Source: Salegentibacter salegens
GTDB taxonomy: Bacteria > Bacteroidota > Bacteroidia > Flavobacteriales > Flavobacteriaceae
Assembly: GCF_900142975.1 (NCBI RefSeq)
Contig: NZ_LT670848.1
Coordinates: forward strand, 1,736,001-1,800,000
Direction: 5' to 3'
Length of the DNA: 64,000 nucleotides
Shown here: positions 42,862-52,557 of the stretch, piece by piece
Layout of the letters: every line of letters begins with the position of its first letter
How positions within the stretch are numbered: the stretch's first letter is position 1
The notes under the pieces: generated by a model
The model's database searches: none
Told to the model about the DNA's origin: nothing
Seen by the model: the letters and a program-made list of their open reading frames with translations, nothing else
Position numbers and translations under genes: made by a program

Positions 42862-43956
42862 TTGGTTGAAAAAAATCTCGATTTTCAACCTCAATTTACG
42901 TCAATTTCATTTTTCAATTCAGATAAGGGTCACTGGATGATCAATACATCCCCTGGCTTTTTAAAGAACACCAGCGAGATCGTACTGCCTTCAGAATACA
43001 GACGATTTTCAGCAACAATTTCTGTTTTAGGGCAGACAAACCCTAAAGATATTAAGTACCGATTTCGTTTATTAAATTCCGAAAGTGATAAACAATGGTT
43101 TACCACCTTTCCTGGAAAAGAACTTTTATATGCAAATTTAGCAGCAGGAACGTATGTATTACAAGTTGAAGCTTTTAATATTTCTAAACAGAGATTAGGA
43201 GAAAGGATCAGTCTTAAAGTAATTTCGGAAGAAGTTTTTTATAGAACCTGGTGGTTTGCATTACTACTCTTTCTTTCTGCTTCCTTAACTATTCTGTATT
43301 TGTTTTATCAGTATAAAACAAAACAGGAGCTATTTGCAAAAAATGAAATTGCTTTAAATGAGGCCAAAACTAAAAATACTATGATGTTAGAAATTCATCA
43401 TAGGATTAAAAATAATCTTCAAATTGTTTCCGGACTACTTGGCCTCCAGATGGCAAAAAGCTCTAATAGAGATTTAAGAGAAAAATTGCAGGATAGCCAA
43501 AGCAGGATAGAATCCATAGCAGGTATACATAACCTGTTATATAATTCAAGCAACCAGGATCTTATTTCTGTTAGAGAGAATATAGAAAAAAGTGTTGCTT
43601 ACTACAAAAAGCTTTTTCCTATTAATGCAATGTACCATCTAGACGTAGACGGTTCCATATTAAACATCAAACAAGCCACCCCTTTTGCTCTTTTACTGAA
43701 TGAATTAATAAATAACTCAAATAAACATGCTTTCCAGGAAACAGAGCACCCGGAAATTTTTATAAAATTTGAAAAGCGGGATAACAGGTATTTATTTGTA
43801 TATTTTGACAATGGCAGTTTTAAAAAACAAGAGAGTCAGAAAGAGTCCATGGGTATGAAGATAATAGAAATGATGAACAAGCAATTAAAAGGAGATTTAA
43901 AGATCGAAAACACTAGTAATTTTAAATTAACTTTACTTTTTCCCACAAATGAATAG
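42862..43956 (+). pseudogene. sensor histidine kinase, 3' part (Y_Y_Y, membrane segment, HisKA_2, HATPase)
   Basis: The rest of the interrupted kinase. Y_Y_Y domain (YRFRLLNSESDKQWFT ... LAAGTYVLQVEAFN), membrane segment TWWFALLLFLSASLTILYLF, HisKA_2 box MLEIHHRIKNNLQIVSGLLG with the phospho-accepting His, and ATPase boxes LLNELINNSNKHAF and YFDNGSF. A frame from TTG 42862 could in principle give a membrane kinase lacking the sensor; without a signal peptide its insertion is doubtful. It overlaps the regulator gene by 8 bp. Confidence 0.92.
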
Positions 43957-44617
43957 CATACAAATCTATATTTTAGAGGACGAAATAATAACCCAGGAGC
44001 TTCTAAAACAGACGTTGGAGGATCTAGGTTTTACAATTTGCGGGATGGCAACAAATGCAGAAACAGCGCTCTCCGAGATTGCCCTTTTAAAACCGGACAT
44101 TGCTATTTTAGATATTAGAGTAGAAGGTCCCCAATCCGGGATATGGCTGGGAAATCAGTTAGATATTCCCATCATCTATTTAACGGCTTTTAATGATGTA
44201 GACACCATAAAGAAAGCAATTGCTACAACACCCACCAGTTATTTGGTGAAACCTCTTAATAATAAGGATTTATATATTGCGGTTGAATTGGCTGTAAGTA
44301 AAATAAAAAATAAGTCGCAAATCATTGTAAAGGATAAAGACAAAAAAGTTATCCTTTCTGAAGAGCAGATTTTATTTGCCAAAAAAGAAGATCAATATCT
44401 AATATTACATTTAAAGGATTCTGAAAAATTAGTAAGGTCCAGTATTAAAGATTTTTTGGATCAGATGAATTCTCCTTCATTTTTACAGGTACATCGTTCT
44501 TATGTAATCAATAAAGATTGTGTCACTGCATTTAATAATAAAGAAATCATCATTAATAACAGCAGAATTCCACTATCAAAAAGCTATGCTAAAGAAATTT
44601 TAGAAGAAATTTCTTAA
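43949..44617 (+). CDS. LytTR-family response regulator
   Basis: A 222-residue regulator. Receiver domain (about 1-120: IYILEDEIITQELL, PDIAILDIRVEGPQSG with phospho-Asp, IIYLTAFNDVDT, SYLVKPLNNKDL). A LytTR DNA-binding domain follows (about 130-220: ILFAKKEDQYLILHLKDSEK, FLQVHRSYVINKDCVTAFNN). Partner of the kinase interrupted upstream. Intact. Candidate targets are the two TGTCGTGAA pair sites at 37133-37162 and 39151-39180. Confidence 0.95.
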   Translation: MNSIQIYILEDEIITQELLKQTLEDLGFTICGMATNAETALSEIALLKPDIAILDIRVEGPQSGIWLGNQLDIPIIYLTAFNDVDTIKKAIATTPTSYLVKPLNNKDLYIAVELAVSKIKNKSQIIVKDKDKKVILSEEQILFAKKEDQYLILHLKDSEKLVRSSIKDFLDQMNSPSFLQVHRSYVINKDCVTAFNNKEIIINNSRIPLSKSYAKEILEEIS

Positions 44618-45407
44618 CCTTTTTGTAGTCCTAAATTAATTGCGACATTAAAGACTTTTGGTAGAGCAAAATAAACTTTCTGGCCAAAGTTTGGTATGTT
44701 TAGTCCGATTGGCCGTTTAATTATTTTTGGGACAAAAATGCATCAAAGCTTGTTCAAGGCTAAGGCATAACTTGTCTCCTACCTGTTTCCTACTAGTCCA
44801 TTTTTTGGAGTAGTTAAATTTATCCTTATTGTATTATAGTTTCAAAAATTGGTCACCCAATATAATTTGTCTGAAATGATATTACTATCTCCCTGAAAAA
44901 GTATTTTCTCTCCTCAAAGCACTGAAGTTACAAGTAATAGGGAGATATTTCTGATTGTCTATCAAAAATTTTAGACACTTACTCCACTGAATCTGAAAAG
45001 CAAATAAATCTTTATTTACAGTAATTATTCTAGTTTTAGAATTTTAAGCGATTCTGTACCACTTCAAAATAAAAAAGGCTTCACATTTCTGTGAAGCCTT
45101 GTCTTTGCTAATAGAGGGAACTGGACTCAAAGCAATGATCTTGGGGTTTCGAGAAATGCCATATTCAAATTATTAAACTCAGTAATCGAGTTTTACAGAT
45201 GGGATATCCCTTCTTATCATCAAATTGTCAACTAACGATTATTTATAAATCAAATAGCATCAAATGTTACATTATTACACTTTTACTGGCCATTTAAACC
45301 ATGTCTGTTAATTGAATTTAAAAACACTACCAACTTCATTATCTCCTACTAAGCCTTATGAACAGAATTGATCAAATGCCTACTGCTAGATTTTATTTAA
45401 ACTATAA
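44618..45407. other. 790-bp gap: one terminator, otherwise nothing recognised
   Basis: AT-rich DNA between the regulator and the recombinase genes. Apart from the hairpin at 45075-45100 there is no frame with a recognisable protein, no tRNA and no clear copy of the tRNA-Arg 3' end that would mark an attachment site. Confidence 0.6.
45075..45100. terminator. bidirectional terminator
   Basis: Stem AAGGCTTCAC/GTGAAGCCTT with a 6-base loop, A run before and a T-rich segment after. It lies between the convergent regulator operon and recombinase gene, 458 bp after the regulator stop. Confidence 0.8.
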
Positions 45408-46646
45408 TTAAAAATTAGGCTTCCAATTCCTAAGCTTCTTACTGAGTTCAGACATATCCTGACTTAATTTATCTTCGAGCACTCGCGCATATATTTGGGT
45501 AGTGGCTATTTTCGTATGCCCCAAAAGTTTAGACACAGTTTCAATTGGCACCCCGTTGGAAAGAGTTACAGTAGTAGCAAAAGTATGCCTGGCCATATGA
45601 AAGGTCAGATTCTTCTTGATATCACACAGGTCAGCTACTTCTTTTAAATAAAGATTCACCTTAACATTAGTTATAATAGGCAAAAGACTTTGGCTTATTT
45701 CTGTCATTGGATGATCGTCATACTTTTCGAGTATCTCTAAAGCTTTGTCCAGTAAAGGAATCTTAACTTTGGTTTTAGTCTTATTTCTGGATGTGAATAT
45801 CCATTTCTGACCGTCCAGACCCTTCCTAACATTATCCTTGGTTAGATCATTGATATCTGTAAAGCTGATTCCTGTATAACAGCTAAAAATGAATAAATCC
45901 CTCACTCTATCCAAACGATCATTATGAAAAATAAAATCTTCGATTTGTTTCAATTCACTAAGATTAAGGAAGTCTCGTTCCTTTTTTTGGAAAGTAGGTT
46001 TCCATCGTATAAACGGATCCTTTTCAACCCATTCCATATGAAAAGCAAGAGTTACTATTTTACGAAGTCTCTGTAAATGCTTCATCACTGTATTATGGCT
46101 CATTGCATTTACATGGCCCTTAGGCCAATAATTAAAAAGAAAGTTCGCAAAATCATTGATGAACTTATAATTAAGTTCATTAAGGTAAATAGTGGTCGTC
46201 TTAAGTTCTTCGTTTAAGAATTTAAGAACGTATTTCTCTGTAACACCGAAATTACGGATGGTTCCTTTGGTAAGCGTTTTCTCAATCTTTTCCTTGTGAT
46301 ATTCTAAAATATCTAACAAGGTTTTATCTCTAGGCCCTTCGCCTAAAAAATTTGATTTAAGAAGGTCTGCGGTTACTTTTTTATTCTGGAACCTTAAGTC
46401 CTGGTAATTCTGAAAAATCTTTGTTCTGGTCTCCGAAATGAGATTATTAGCCTCCCTAGCTTGTTTAGAATTACCATCGACACGTTGTGTTGAAGGATCC
46501 CAAAGATCGAATGGAACTTTAGATTTTAAACTAATGTTTACTCTACGGCTATCTAGAGAAATTCGAACGTAGAGATTTGTTTGATTGTTTTTCACTCTGG
46601 ACGCATAAACCCAGAATAAGATAGAAAATGTTTTAGAAGTACGCAT
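45408..46646 (-). CDS. tyrosine recombinase/integrase (Bacteroidota mobile-element type)
   Basis: A 412-residue site-specific recombinase. N-terminal arm-binding part (ILFWVYASRVKNNQTNLYVR), SAM-like core-binding domain (about 105-200) and catalytic domain (about 215-400). The box HMARHTFATTV gives His-x-x-Arg, and HTKIATTQIYARV holds the nucleophile Tyr. The first catalytic Arg is replaced: CYTGISFTDINDL has Ser where TGLR is usual, as in the CTnDOT integrase. It lies just downstream of the tRNA-Arg 3' end, the classic integration position. It is probably the integrase of the element whose other remains lie at 26-29 kb, but that link is inferred. Confidence 0.92.
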   Translation of the reverse strand: MRTSKTFSILFWVYASRVKNNQTNLYVRISLDSRRVNISLKSKVPFDLWDPSTQRVDGNSKQAREANNLISETRTKIFQNYQDLRFQNKKVTADLLKSNFLGEGPRDKTLLDILEYHKEKIEKTLTKGTIRNFGVTEKYVLKFLNEELKTTTIYLNELNYKFINDFANFLFNYWPKGHVNAMSHNTVMKHLQRLRKIVTLAFHMEWVEKDPFIRWKPTFQKKERDFLNLSELKQIEDFIFHNDRLDRVRDLFIFSCYTGISFTDINDLTKDNVRKGLDGQKWIFTSRNKTKTKVKIPLLDKALEILEKYDDHPMTEISQSLLPIITNVKVNLYLKEVADLCDIKKNLTFHMARHTFATTVTLSNGVPIETVSKLLGHTKIATTQIYARVLEDKLSQDMSELSKKLRNWKPNF

Positions 46647-46815
46647 AGGTATCGTCTTTAAATTAATATTCAGTTAAGACGAAAGTCAAACCCACAAAAA
46701 ATTTAAGCTACTGGTAATCAAACTGTCAACATGTTGACAGGATAAATTTTATGTTGACGATTTGTTAGATATTAAATATAATAAAAGTCTCTCTAACAAA
46801 AGCTCTAAAAAACAT

Positions 46816-46849
46816 AAAACCCTGTAAATCATAGCATTTACAGGGTTTT
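46816..46849. terminator. bidirectional terminator between tRNA-Arg and the recombinase
   Basis: Stem AAAACCCTGTAAAT/ATTTACAGGGTTTT with loop CATAGC, 24 bp after the tRNA 3' end on the minus strand. Confidence 0.85.
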
Positions 46850-46873
46850 GATATCATTTTAATTCTCTAAAAG

Positions 46874-46947
46874 TGACCTTGCCAGGATTCAAACCTGGAA
46901 CCTCCTGAGCCGTAATCAGGTGCGCTATTCAGTTGCGCCACAAGGCC
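46874..46947 (-). tRNA. tRNA-Arg (anticodon ACG)
   Basis: Cloverleaf on the minus strand: acceptor GGCCTTG pairs with CAAGGTC (one G-U), the anticodon stem CTGA/TCAG encloses loop TTACGGC with anticodon ACG, and the T arm CCAGG/CCTGG encloses TTTGAAT. Discriminator A; CCA is not encoded. A34 would be edited to inosine by TadA. Confidence 0.95.
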
Positions 46948-47035
46948 ATTAAATTATTGCTTTTCCTAGGTGGTTAAGCGGCTGCAAATATATTATTATT
47001 TTTATAATCTGGAAAGAATCTTTTACTTTTTTAGC

Positions 47036-47323
47036 CTAAACTATTTCTGCACTTAATCCTTCTTCTAATAGTTTTGAGCACCTGGGCTTTAATTCTTCAA
47101 AAGAACCTGTTTTTACTGTGCATTTTCCTTTGTAGTGAACTAAAATAGCACATTGCTCGGCCTGCACCGCGGTATGTTCACAGGCGTAAATTAGGGTTTC
47201 TATTACGTGATCAAATGTATTGTAATCGTCATTATAAAGTACGATCTCATTTTCCTTCTGCGTGGTGGTTTTTACCTCTTCTAATACTTCTTCTAATACT
47301 TCTTCTTTAGTACTCATCTTCAT
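47036..47323 (-). CDS. clpS: ClpS adaptor for the ClpAP protease
   Basis: A 95-residue ClpS. Core landmarks VLYNDDYNTFDHVIETLIYA, CEHTAVQAEQCAILVHYKGK and CTVKTGSFEELKP match the N-degron adaptor fold, including the NDD segment that contacts the N-end residue. The short Glu-rich front (EEVLEEVLEEVK) is a direct duplication. First of a conserved minus-strand housekeeping run with prmA and tpiA. Confidence 0.94.
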   Translation of the reverse strand: MKMSTKEEVLEEVLEEVKTTTQKENEIVLYNDDYNTFDHVIETLIYACEHTAVQAEQCAILVHYKGKCTVKTGSFEELKPRCSKLLEEGLSAEIV

Positions 47324-47368
47324 TTTACAATTTTAAAGCATCAAAGATACAAATTATCTATAAATTGC

Positions 47369-48202
47369 TTATGCTGAAAACTTTACAGCAACCCAGTTAC
47401 TTCTTTCAAAATGCTCTATATAAGTTAGCCCCAGTTCTATACAGGCTTTTTTAATCACCGGAATATCCTCTTCATAAAATCCGCTTAAGAAAAGATCACC
47501 CTCTTTTTTTAGGCAGTCTACATAAATTGGCAAATCCCGAAGTAAAATATTTCGGTTAATATTGGCTAGGATCATATCATATTTTCTATCCTGAAGAAGC
47601 TCGGCTCCACCCTCTTCTACATTTATATTGTCGCAATCATTCCTACCCACATTTTCCAGGGTATTTTGATAACACCAATTATCAATATCTATTGCATCAA
47701 CAAACTTAGCTCCTTTCAGACTTGCAAGAATTGCCAGTACGCCAGTTCCACAACCCATATCAAGTACGGTCTTATCGTTCCAGTCGTTTTTTAGAATATG
47801 CTGAATCATCATATGCGTGGTGGCATGATGCCCGGTGCCAAAAGACATTTTTGGCTCGATCACAATATCAAATTCTGTATCAGCTTCCGGATGAAACGGG
47901 GCTCGCACGCTGCAAACATCATCTACCATAATAGGGCTAAAATTCTTCTCCCATTCTTCGTTCCAGTTCACCTGCTCTATTTCTCCTTTGGAATAATTGA
48001 TTTGAAAATCCTCCGATTGTAATATATGAACCCCTGCCAGGAGATCATCTTCATACTCTTCGGCAGGGATATAGGCTATAATGCCATCTTCTTCTTCAAC
48101 GAAACTCTCGAACCCCAAATAGCCAAGCTCTGCCACCAGGATTTCTGAAGCAGGCTGTAGCGGCTCTATTTTAAACTTGAATTCAAGATAATTAGAAGAC
48201 AT
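47369..48202 (-). CDS. prmA: ribosomal protein L11 methyltransferase
   Basis: A 277-residue PrmA. N-terminal recognition domain (ILVAELGYLGFESFVEEEDG) and Rossmann methyltransferase domain with the SAM loop VLDMGCGTGVLAILASLKGA, PKMSFGTGHHATTHMM and the ILANINRNILL catalytic loop. It begins 2 bp after the tpiA stop. Confidence 0.95.
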   Translation of the reverse strand: MSSNYLEFKFKIEPLQPASEILVAELGYLGFESFVEEEDGIIAYIPAEEYEDDLLAGVHILQSEDFQINYSKGEIEQVNWNEEWEKNFSPIMVDDVCSVRAPFHPEADTEFDIVIEPKMSFGTGHHATTHMMIQHILKNDWNDKTVLDMGCGTGVLAILASLKGAKFVDAIDIDNWCYQNTLENVGRNDCDNINVEEGGAELLQDRKYDMILANINRNILLRDLPIYVDCLKKEGDLFLSGFYEEDIPVIKKACIELGLTYIEHFERSNWVAVKFSA

Positions 48203-48204
48203 AA

Positions 48205-48957
48205 TTAAAAGGCATTTACAATTTCAACAAAATCTACCGCTTTAAGGCTGGCACCACCAATAAGTCCGCCGTCCACATCTTTATTTGCAAAGATCTCTTT
48301 GGCGTTCGCCGGTTTTACGCTTCCACCATAAAGGATAGAAACATTTTGAGCGATTTCATCATTAAATTTTTCTGAAATATTCTTTCTTATAAAAGCGTGC
48401 ATTTCCTGTGCCTGTTCCGGCGAAGCAGTTTCTCCTGTTCCAATGGCCCAAACCGGCTCGTAAGCTAGTACCACGTTTTTCCAGTCGGCATCTGAAATTT
48501 GGTATAAACTTTCCTGAAGTTGTTTTGCCACAAGATCAAAATGTTTATCGCTTTTCCTATCAGCCAATTCTTCACCAAAACAGAAAATAATTCGCATTTC
48601 ATTTTTAAGTGCTGCGTTTACTTTTTCGGCTAAGATTTCGTGGTTTTCTCCAAAATGTGCACGACGTTCACTATGTCCTAAAATCACGGTATTAATACCA
48701 ATACTTTTAAGCATTTTTGCTGAAACTTCTCCTGTATAAGCTCCGTTTTCGGCCTGATGCATATTTTGCGCAACAACCTGTACCGGCGTATCTTTTAAAC
48801 CTTGAAAAGCTGAATATAAATTCGTAAAAGCCGGTGCTACCATAACTTCGGCCTTAGGCTCTTTTACCAATTGCATTTTTAGATGTGAAAGCAACTCCTG
48901 CGTTTCAGCAAGATCGTTATTCATTTTCCAGTTTCCGGCTACTATCTTTTTTCTCAT
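48205..48957 (-). CDS. tpiA: triosephosphate isomerase
   Basis: A 250-residue TIM barrel of glycolysis. Catalytic residues: Lys in VAGNWKMNND, His in VILGHSERRAHFGE, Glu in LAYEPVWAIGTGETAS; phosphate loop ILYGGSVKPANA. Normal length. Confidence 0.97.
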   Translation of the reverse strand: MRKKIVAGNWKMNNDLAETQELLSHLKMQLVKEPKAEVMVAPAFTNLYSAFQGLKDTPVQVVAQNMHQAENGAYTGEVSAKMLKSIGINTVILGHSERRAHFGENHEILAEKVNAALKNEMRIIFCFGEELADRKSDKHFDLVAKQLQESLYQISDADWKNVVLAYEPVWAIGTGETASPEQAQEMHAFIRKNISEKFNDEIAQNVSILYGGSVKPANAKEIFANKDVDGGLIGGASLKAVDFVEIVNAF

Positions 48958-49097
48958 AATTTCTTAGTTGATTTTAATCATTTCCGCGGAAAAAAATCCG
49001 CACTCCTACAAATATATCGATAAGTATAAACATAGCTGCGCCTAAGCCGACTGAAGATTGGCTTTTTACCAATATTTTAAAAAAACTTAAGGATGAT

Positions 49098-50192
49098 TTA
49101 TAATTTTATATCCTCAGCATCAAACCAATGCTTTTTCTGGGTAATTGTGCCTTTTTCTAGAACCAAAAGTCCGGGGTTAGATCTTACAATTGTTTGTAAA
49201 ACCTTTTTATCTACCTGGTAAAATTCAAAATTAAGCTTGAATTTGTTGCGAATTTTCTGCTGATTTGCATCATTTGAAGCGGTTAGACCAACTATTTTAT
49301 AGCCATTTTCATCAGCTTCAGCGGCAAGTTTCTGAATGGCTTTAAAACCTTCCTGTTCGGTATGGCTTAGATCGTAAGCGACTATCATAAAAAGCTTTTC
49401 GGCATCAAGAACCTTATCGGTTATAACCTCGCCGTTATCTTCAATTTCGAAATCCTGAATTGGGGGCACGTAACCTTCTTCTACCATAGTAGTTTCCACT
49501 CCCACAAATTCCCCTTCCTGGCTTGGATAACTTCCATCGGTAGTTAGCGTCACCTCTTCGCTATTATGTAGAAAAGTCCATTCATATTCATAAACTCCTT
49601 TTTGAGCATCTTCGGGAACTTCCATCAATTCTTTGATGTTATTTCCAATTTTATAAGCTCTAAAATCAAAAACCGGTAAATGCATCAACACGTGATAGGC
49701 AAACCAAAAAGAAAGCATAAAAGATAAAAAGATGATCCAGCGATGTGAAATTGGGTTTAAAACTGGAGCGATGAGTTTTCTATTAAAGAAAAGTATGACT
49801 ATTAAAACTAAAAGAATAACATCTTTTATAAAAGACTGCCAGGGCGTTAAGGGTATCGCATCTCCAAAACATCCGCAATCTGTCACTTTATTGAAATAAG
49901 CCGAATAAAATGTAAGAAAAGTAAAGAAAACAATCATTAACAGCAGGCTCCAAACTGTGAATTTAGGCAGGTAACCTATTAAAATCATAATTCCCACCAC
50001 AAGTTCAAAAACCACTAAAATAATGGCAATCACCAGGGAATAAGGAACTAAAAACTCAAGCCCCAGGACTTCCGGACTAAAATATTCCTGGAGTTTATAG
50101 GAAAATCCCAGCGGATCGTTGAGTTTTATAAATCCTGAAAAAATAAATAATACTCCAACGAATATTCTGGAAAATCCTACTAATAATTTCAT
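49098..50192 (-). CDS. BT_3928-type DoxX membrane protein with thioredoxin-like C-terminus
   Basis: A 364-residue protein. The N-terminal half has a DoxX-like set of four membrane segments (FSRIFVGVLFIFSGFIKLND, LVIAIILVVFELVVGIMILI and others) with a cysteine pair in KVTDCGCFGDAIPLTPW, plus a further segment near residue 150. The C-terminal half is a periplasmic thioredoxin-like fold (LFMIVAYDLSHTEQEGFKAI) without a CxxC. This is a conserved Bacteroidota family next to DUF1599 and folP; it may handle redox or quinones, but the function is not established. Confidence 0.88.
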   Translation of the reverse strand: MKLLVGFSRIFVGVLFIFSGFIKLNDPLGFSYKLQEYFSPEVLGLEFLVPYSLVIAIILVVFELVVGIMILIGYLPKFTVWSLLLMIVFFTFLTFYSAYFNKVTDCGCFGDAIPLTPWQSFIKDVILLVLIVILFFNRKLIAPVLNPISHRWIIFLSFMLSFWFAYHVLMHLPVFDFRAYKIGNNIKELMEVPEDAQKGVYEYEWTFLHNSEEVTLTTDGSYPSQEGEFVGVETTMVEEGYVPPIQDFEIEDNGEVITDKVLDAEKLFMIVAYDLSHTEQEGFKAIQKLAAEADENGYKIVGLTASNDANQQKIRNKFKLNFEFYQVDKKVLQTIVRSNPGLLVLEKGTITQKKHWFDAEDIKL

Positions 50193-50241
50193 GTTTCTTT
50201 GTTTAAAAAAATAATTTTATTCTCTGAAAAGTTATGAAAAA

Positions 50242-50787
50242 CTATGCTTCACCTTCCATCATTAAAATCATTGCGAAAATCGAATAGTTTATCATATCCT
50301 GATAATTCGCATCAATCCCTTCACTCACCAGGGTTTGCCCTTTATTATCTTCAATTTGCTTAACCCGCAATAATTTCTGAATAATAAGATCTGTTAAAGA
50401 ACTTACTCGCATATCGCGCCAGGCTTCGCCATAATCGTGATTCTTATTCATCATTAAAGCCTTGGTTTCAGCTATTTTTTCGTCATAAAGTTCAGTAGCC
50501 TCTTCTACACCAAGATCAGGCTGGGCAACCACTCCTTTTTCCAACTGGATTAAGGCCATTACCGAGTAATTGATAATCCCAATAAATTCAGATTTTTCGT
50601 CTTCATCTACTTTTCTCACCTCATTTTCCTGAAGTTTGCGTATTCGCTGGGCTTTGATAAAAATCTGGTCGGTAAGTGACGGCAGCCTAAGAATTCTCCA
50701 GGCGCTTCCGTAATCTTTCATCTTATTAATAAACAGGCTACGGCAGGTGGCTACCACCGCGTCATACTGTTTTGAGGTATTCTGCAT
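50242..50787 (-). CDS. DUF1599 protein
   Basis: A 181-residue protein built of two similar halves: CRSLFINKMKDYGSAWRILR ... IINYSVMALIQLE and ALMMNKNHDYGEAWRDMRVS ... MINYSIFAMILMM. The internal duplication of K-DYG-AWR and INYS motifs is diagnostic of DUF1599 (a nucleotide-modification-associated family). Biochemical role not established. Divergent from folP. Confidence 0.92.
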   Translation of the reverse strand: MQNTSKQYDAVVATCRSLFINKMKDYGSAWRILRLPSLTDQIFIKAQRIRKLQENEVRKVDEDEKSEFIGIINYSVMALIQLEKGVVAQPDLGVEEATELYDEKIAETKALMMNKNHDYGEAWRDMRVSSLTDLIIQKLLRVKQIEDNKGQTLVSEGIDANYQDMINYSIFAMILMMEGEA

Positions 50788-50917
50788 AAAAGAGATCTAA
50801 TTTCCGTAAATTTCGTGCAAATATTTTAGATACTAAAACCGCATATTATAATTTCTGAAGCAAGGTTTAATAATTGAAGCTTTTTTCTTCGGAATATTCA
50901 ATCAAACTCTCGCAAAA

Positions 50918-51742
50918 ATGACCATAAATTGCAAAGGCGAACTTATAGATCTTAGCACTCCCAAAGTGATGGGAATAATTAATACCACCCCCAATTCTTT
51001 TTATGCTGAAAGCCGAAAAACTTCGGAAACAGACATTCTGAAACAAGTAGAACAAATGCTGATGGATGGCGCCAAATTTATTGATATTGGTGGTTACAGC
51101 ACTCCGCCCGGCGCCCCTAAAGTTGAAGAAACCGAAGAGCTAAAACGCGTTCTACCAGCGGTAGAAAATATCCTGAAACATTTTCCGGAAACATTAATTT
51201 CTGTAGATACTTTTAGGGCAAAAGTAGCTGAAAAAAGCATTGAAGCCGGGGCAGCAATAATCAATGATATCTCTGCCGGAAACCTGGATCCCGAAATGAT
51301 GAAAACAGTGGCAGAATACCAGGTTCCTTATATTATGATGCATATGCGCGGCACGCCACAAACTATGAAAGACCTGAATCAATATGACGATCTTTTGCAG
51401 GATATCTTATTTTATTTTTCAGAAAAAATAAGTGAGGCGAGAGCTTTGGGAATCAATGATCTTATTGTAGATCCCGGCTTCGGATTCGCCAAAAATATAC
51501 AGCAAAATTTTGAATTGCTTTCTAAAATGGAACTCTTTAAAACTTTGGAATTACCAATTCTCGCCGGACTTTCACGAAAATCCTTGATCTATAAAACTTT
51601 AAATACAAGCCCGCAGGAAGCTTTAAATGGCACTACTTTTTTAAACAGCATCGCTTTAAGCAAACGCGCTTCTATTTTAAGGGTGCACGATGTAAAAGAA
51701 GCGGTAGAATGCACTAAATTATACACAGAACTTAGTAAGTAG
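50918..51742 (+). CDS. folP: dihydropteroate synthase
   Basis: A 274-residue TIM-barrel enzyme that joins pterin pyrophosphate and para-aminobenzoate in folate synthesis. Motifs: MGIINTTPNSFYAES, IDIGGYSTPPGA, ISVDTFRAKVAEKS, INDISAGNLDPEM, IMMHMRGTPQTM, DPGFGFAKN, LAGLSRKSLI. Followed by cdaA after 37 bp, the usual Bacteroidota order. Confidence 0.96.
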   Translation: MTINCKGELIDLSTPKVMGIINTTPNSFYAESRKTSETDILKQVEQMLMDGAKFIDIGGYSTPPGAPKVEETEELKRVLPAVENILKHFPETLISVDTFRAKVAEKSIEAGAAIINDISAGNLDPEMMKTVAEYQVPYIMMHMRGTPQTMKDLNQYDDLLQDILFYFSEKISEARALGINDLIVDPGFGFAKNIQQNFELLSKMELFKTLELPILAGLSRKSLIYKTLNTSPQEALNGTTFLNSIALSKRASILRVHDVKEAVECTKLYTELSK

Positions 51743-51779
51743 CCGCATATTTTCTATTTTTACACAAAACCCCGCTAAT

Positions 51780-52553
51780 TTGGATATAATAAATCTTCGT
51801 TTTCTCGATGTTCTCGATATTGTATTTGTAGCCTTACTACTGTATTATTTATACAAGTTGGTAAAAGGAACGGTTGCGGTAAATATCTTTATCGGGATCG
51901 TGATCATTTACCTAATGGGAAGCCTTACGCAATTGCTGCAAATGGAGCTTTTAAGCAGCGTTCTGGGTGAATTTATTGGCGTGGGAATGTTTGCCTTGAT
52001 CGTGGTTTTTCAGCAGGAAATAAGGAAATTCCTTTTAATGATTGGTTCAACCAATTTCACTCAAAAAGGAAAATTTTTTACACAACTTCGGTTTTTAAAA
52101 GGCGATTTAGAAACCAGCACAAATGTAGACGATATCATTTCCGCTTGTGAAATTATGGGCCAGACTTATACGGGCGCGCTAATTATTATTCAGAAAAACA
52201 CAAACCTGGATTTTGTGAAAAATTCTGGGGATGATATGAATATAGAGCTTAACCAGCCCATTATAGAATCTATTTTCTATAAAAATTCACCGCTTCACGA
52301 TGGTGCGATGGTAATAGAAGATAACAAAATTACCGCTACCCGGGTTATTTTACCGGTTTCTAACGACAGGTCTATTCCGCTAAGATTTGGACTTCGTCAC
52401 CGAGCCGCTGTTGGTATTACTGAAAAAACTGATGCGCTCGCCCTGGTAGTGAGTGAAGAAACCGGACAAATTTCATATATAAGAGACGGGGAATTTGTAA
52501 TGTTTGAAAGTACAGATGAATTGATTGATAGAATTAAAGAAGATCTTTTATAA
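51780..52553 (+). CDS. cdaA: diadenylate cyclase CdaA (DacA type)
   Basis: A 257-residue membrane-bound synthase of cyclic di-AMP. It starts at TTG 51780 (MDIINLRFLDVLDIVFVALL); three membrane segments lie in the first 85 residues. The DisA_N catalytic domain shows SPLHDGAMVIEDN (DGA) and RFGLRHRAAVGITEKTD (RHR). No potassium transporter is nearby; the folP-cdaA pair is standard. Confidence 0.95.
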   Translation: MDIINLRFLDVLDIVFVALLLYYLYKLVKGTVAVNIFIGIVIIYLMGSLTQLLQMELLSSVLGEFIGVGMFALIVVFQQEIRKFLLMIGSTNFTQKGKFFTQLRFLKGDLETSTNVDDIISACEIMGQTYTGALIIIQKNTNLDFVKNSGDDMNIELNQPIIESIFYKNSPLHDGAMVIEDNKITATRVILPVSNDRSIPLRFGLRHRAAVGITEKTDALALVVSEETGQISYIRDGEFVMFESTDELIDRIKEDLL

Positions 52554-52557
52554 TTCT

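Noticed and set aside
45105..45160. GAACTGGACTCAAAGC stretch near the recombinase as a tRNA fragment or attachment site
   Set aside because: It does not match the tRNA-Arg 3' end at 46874 beyond a few bases and cannot form an acceptor stem.
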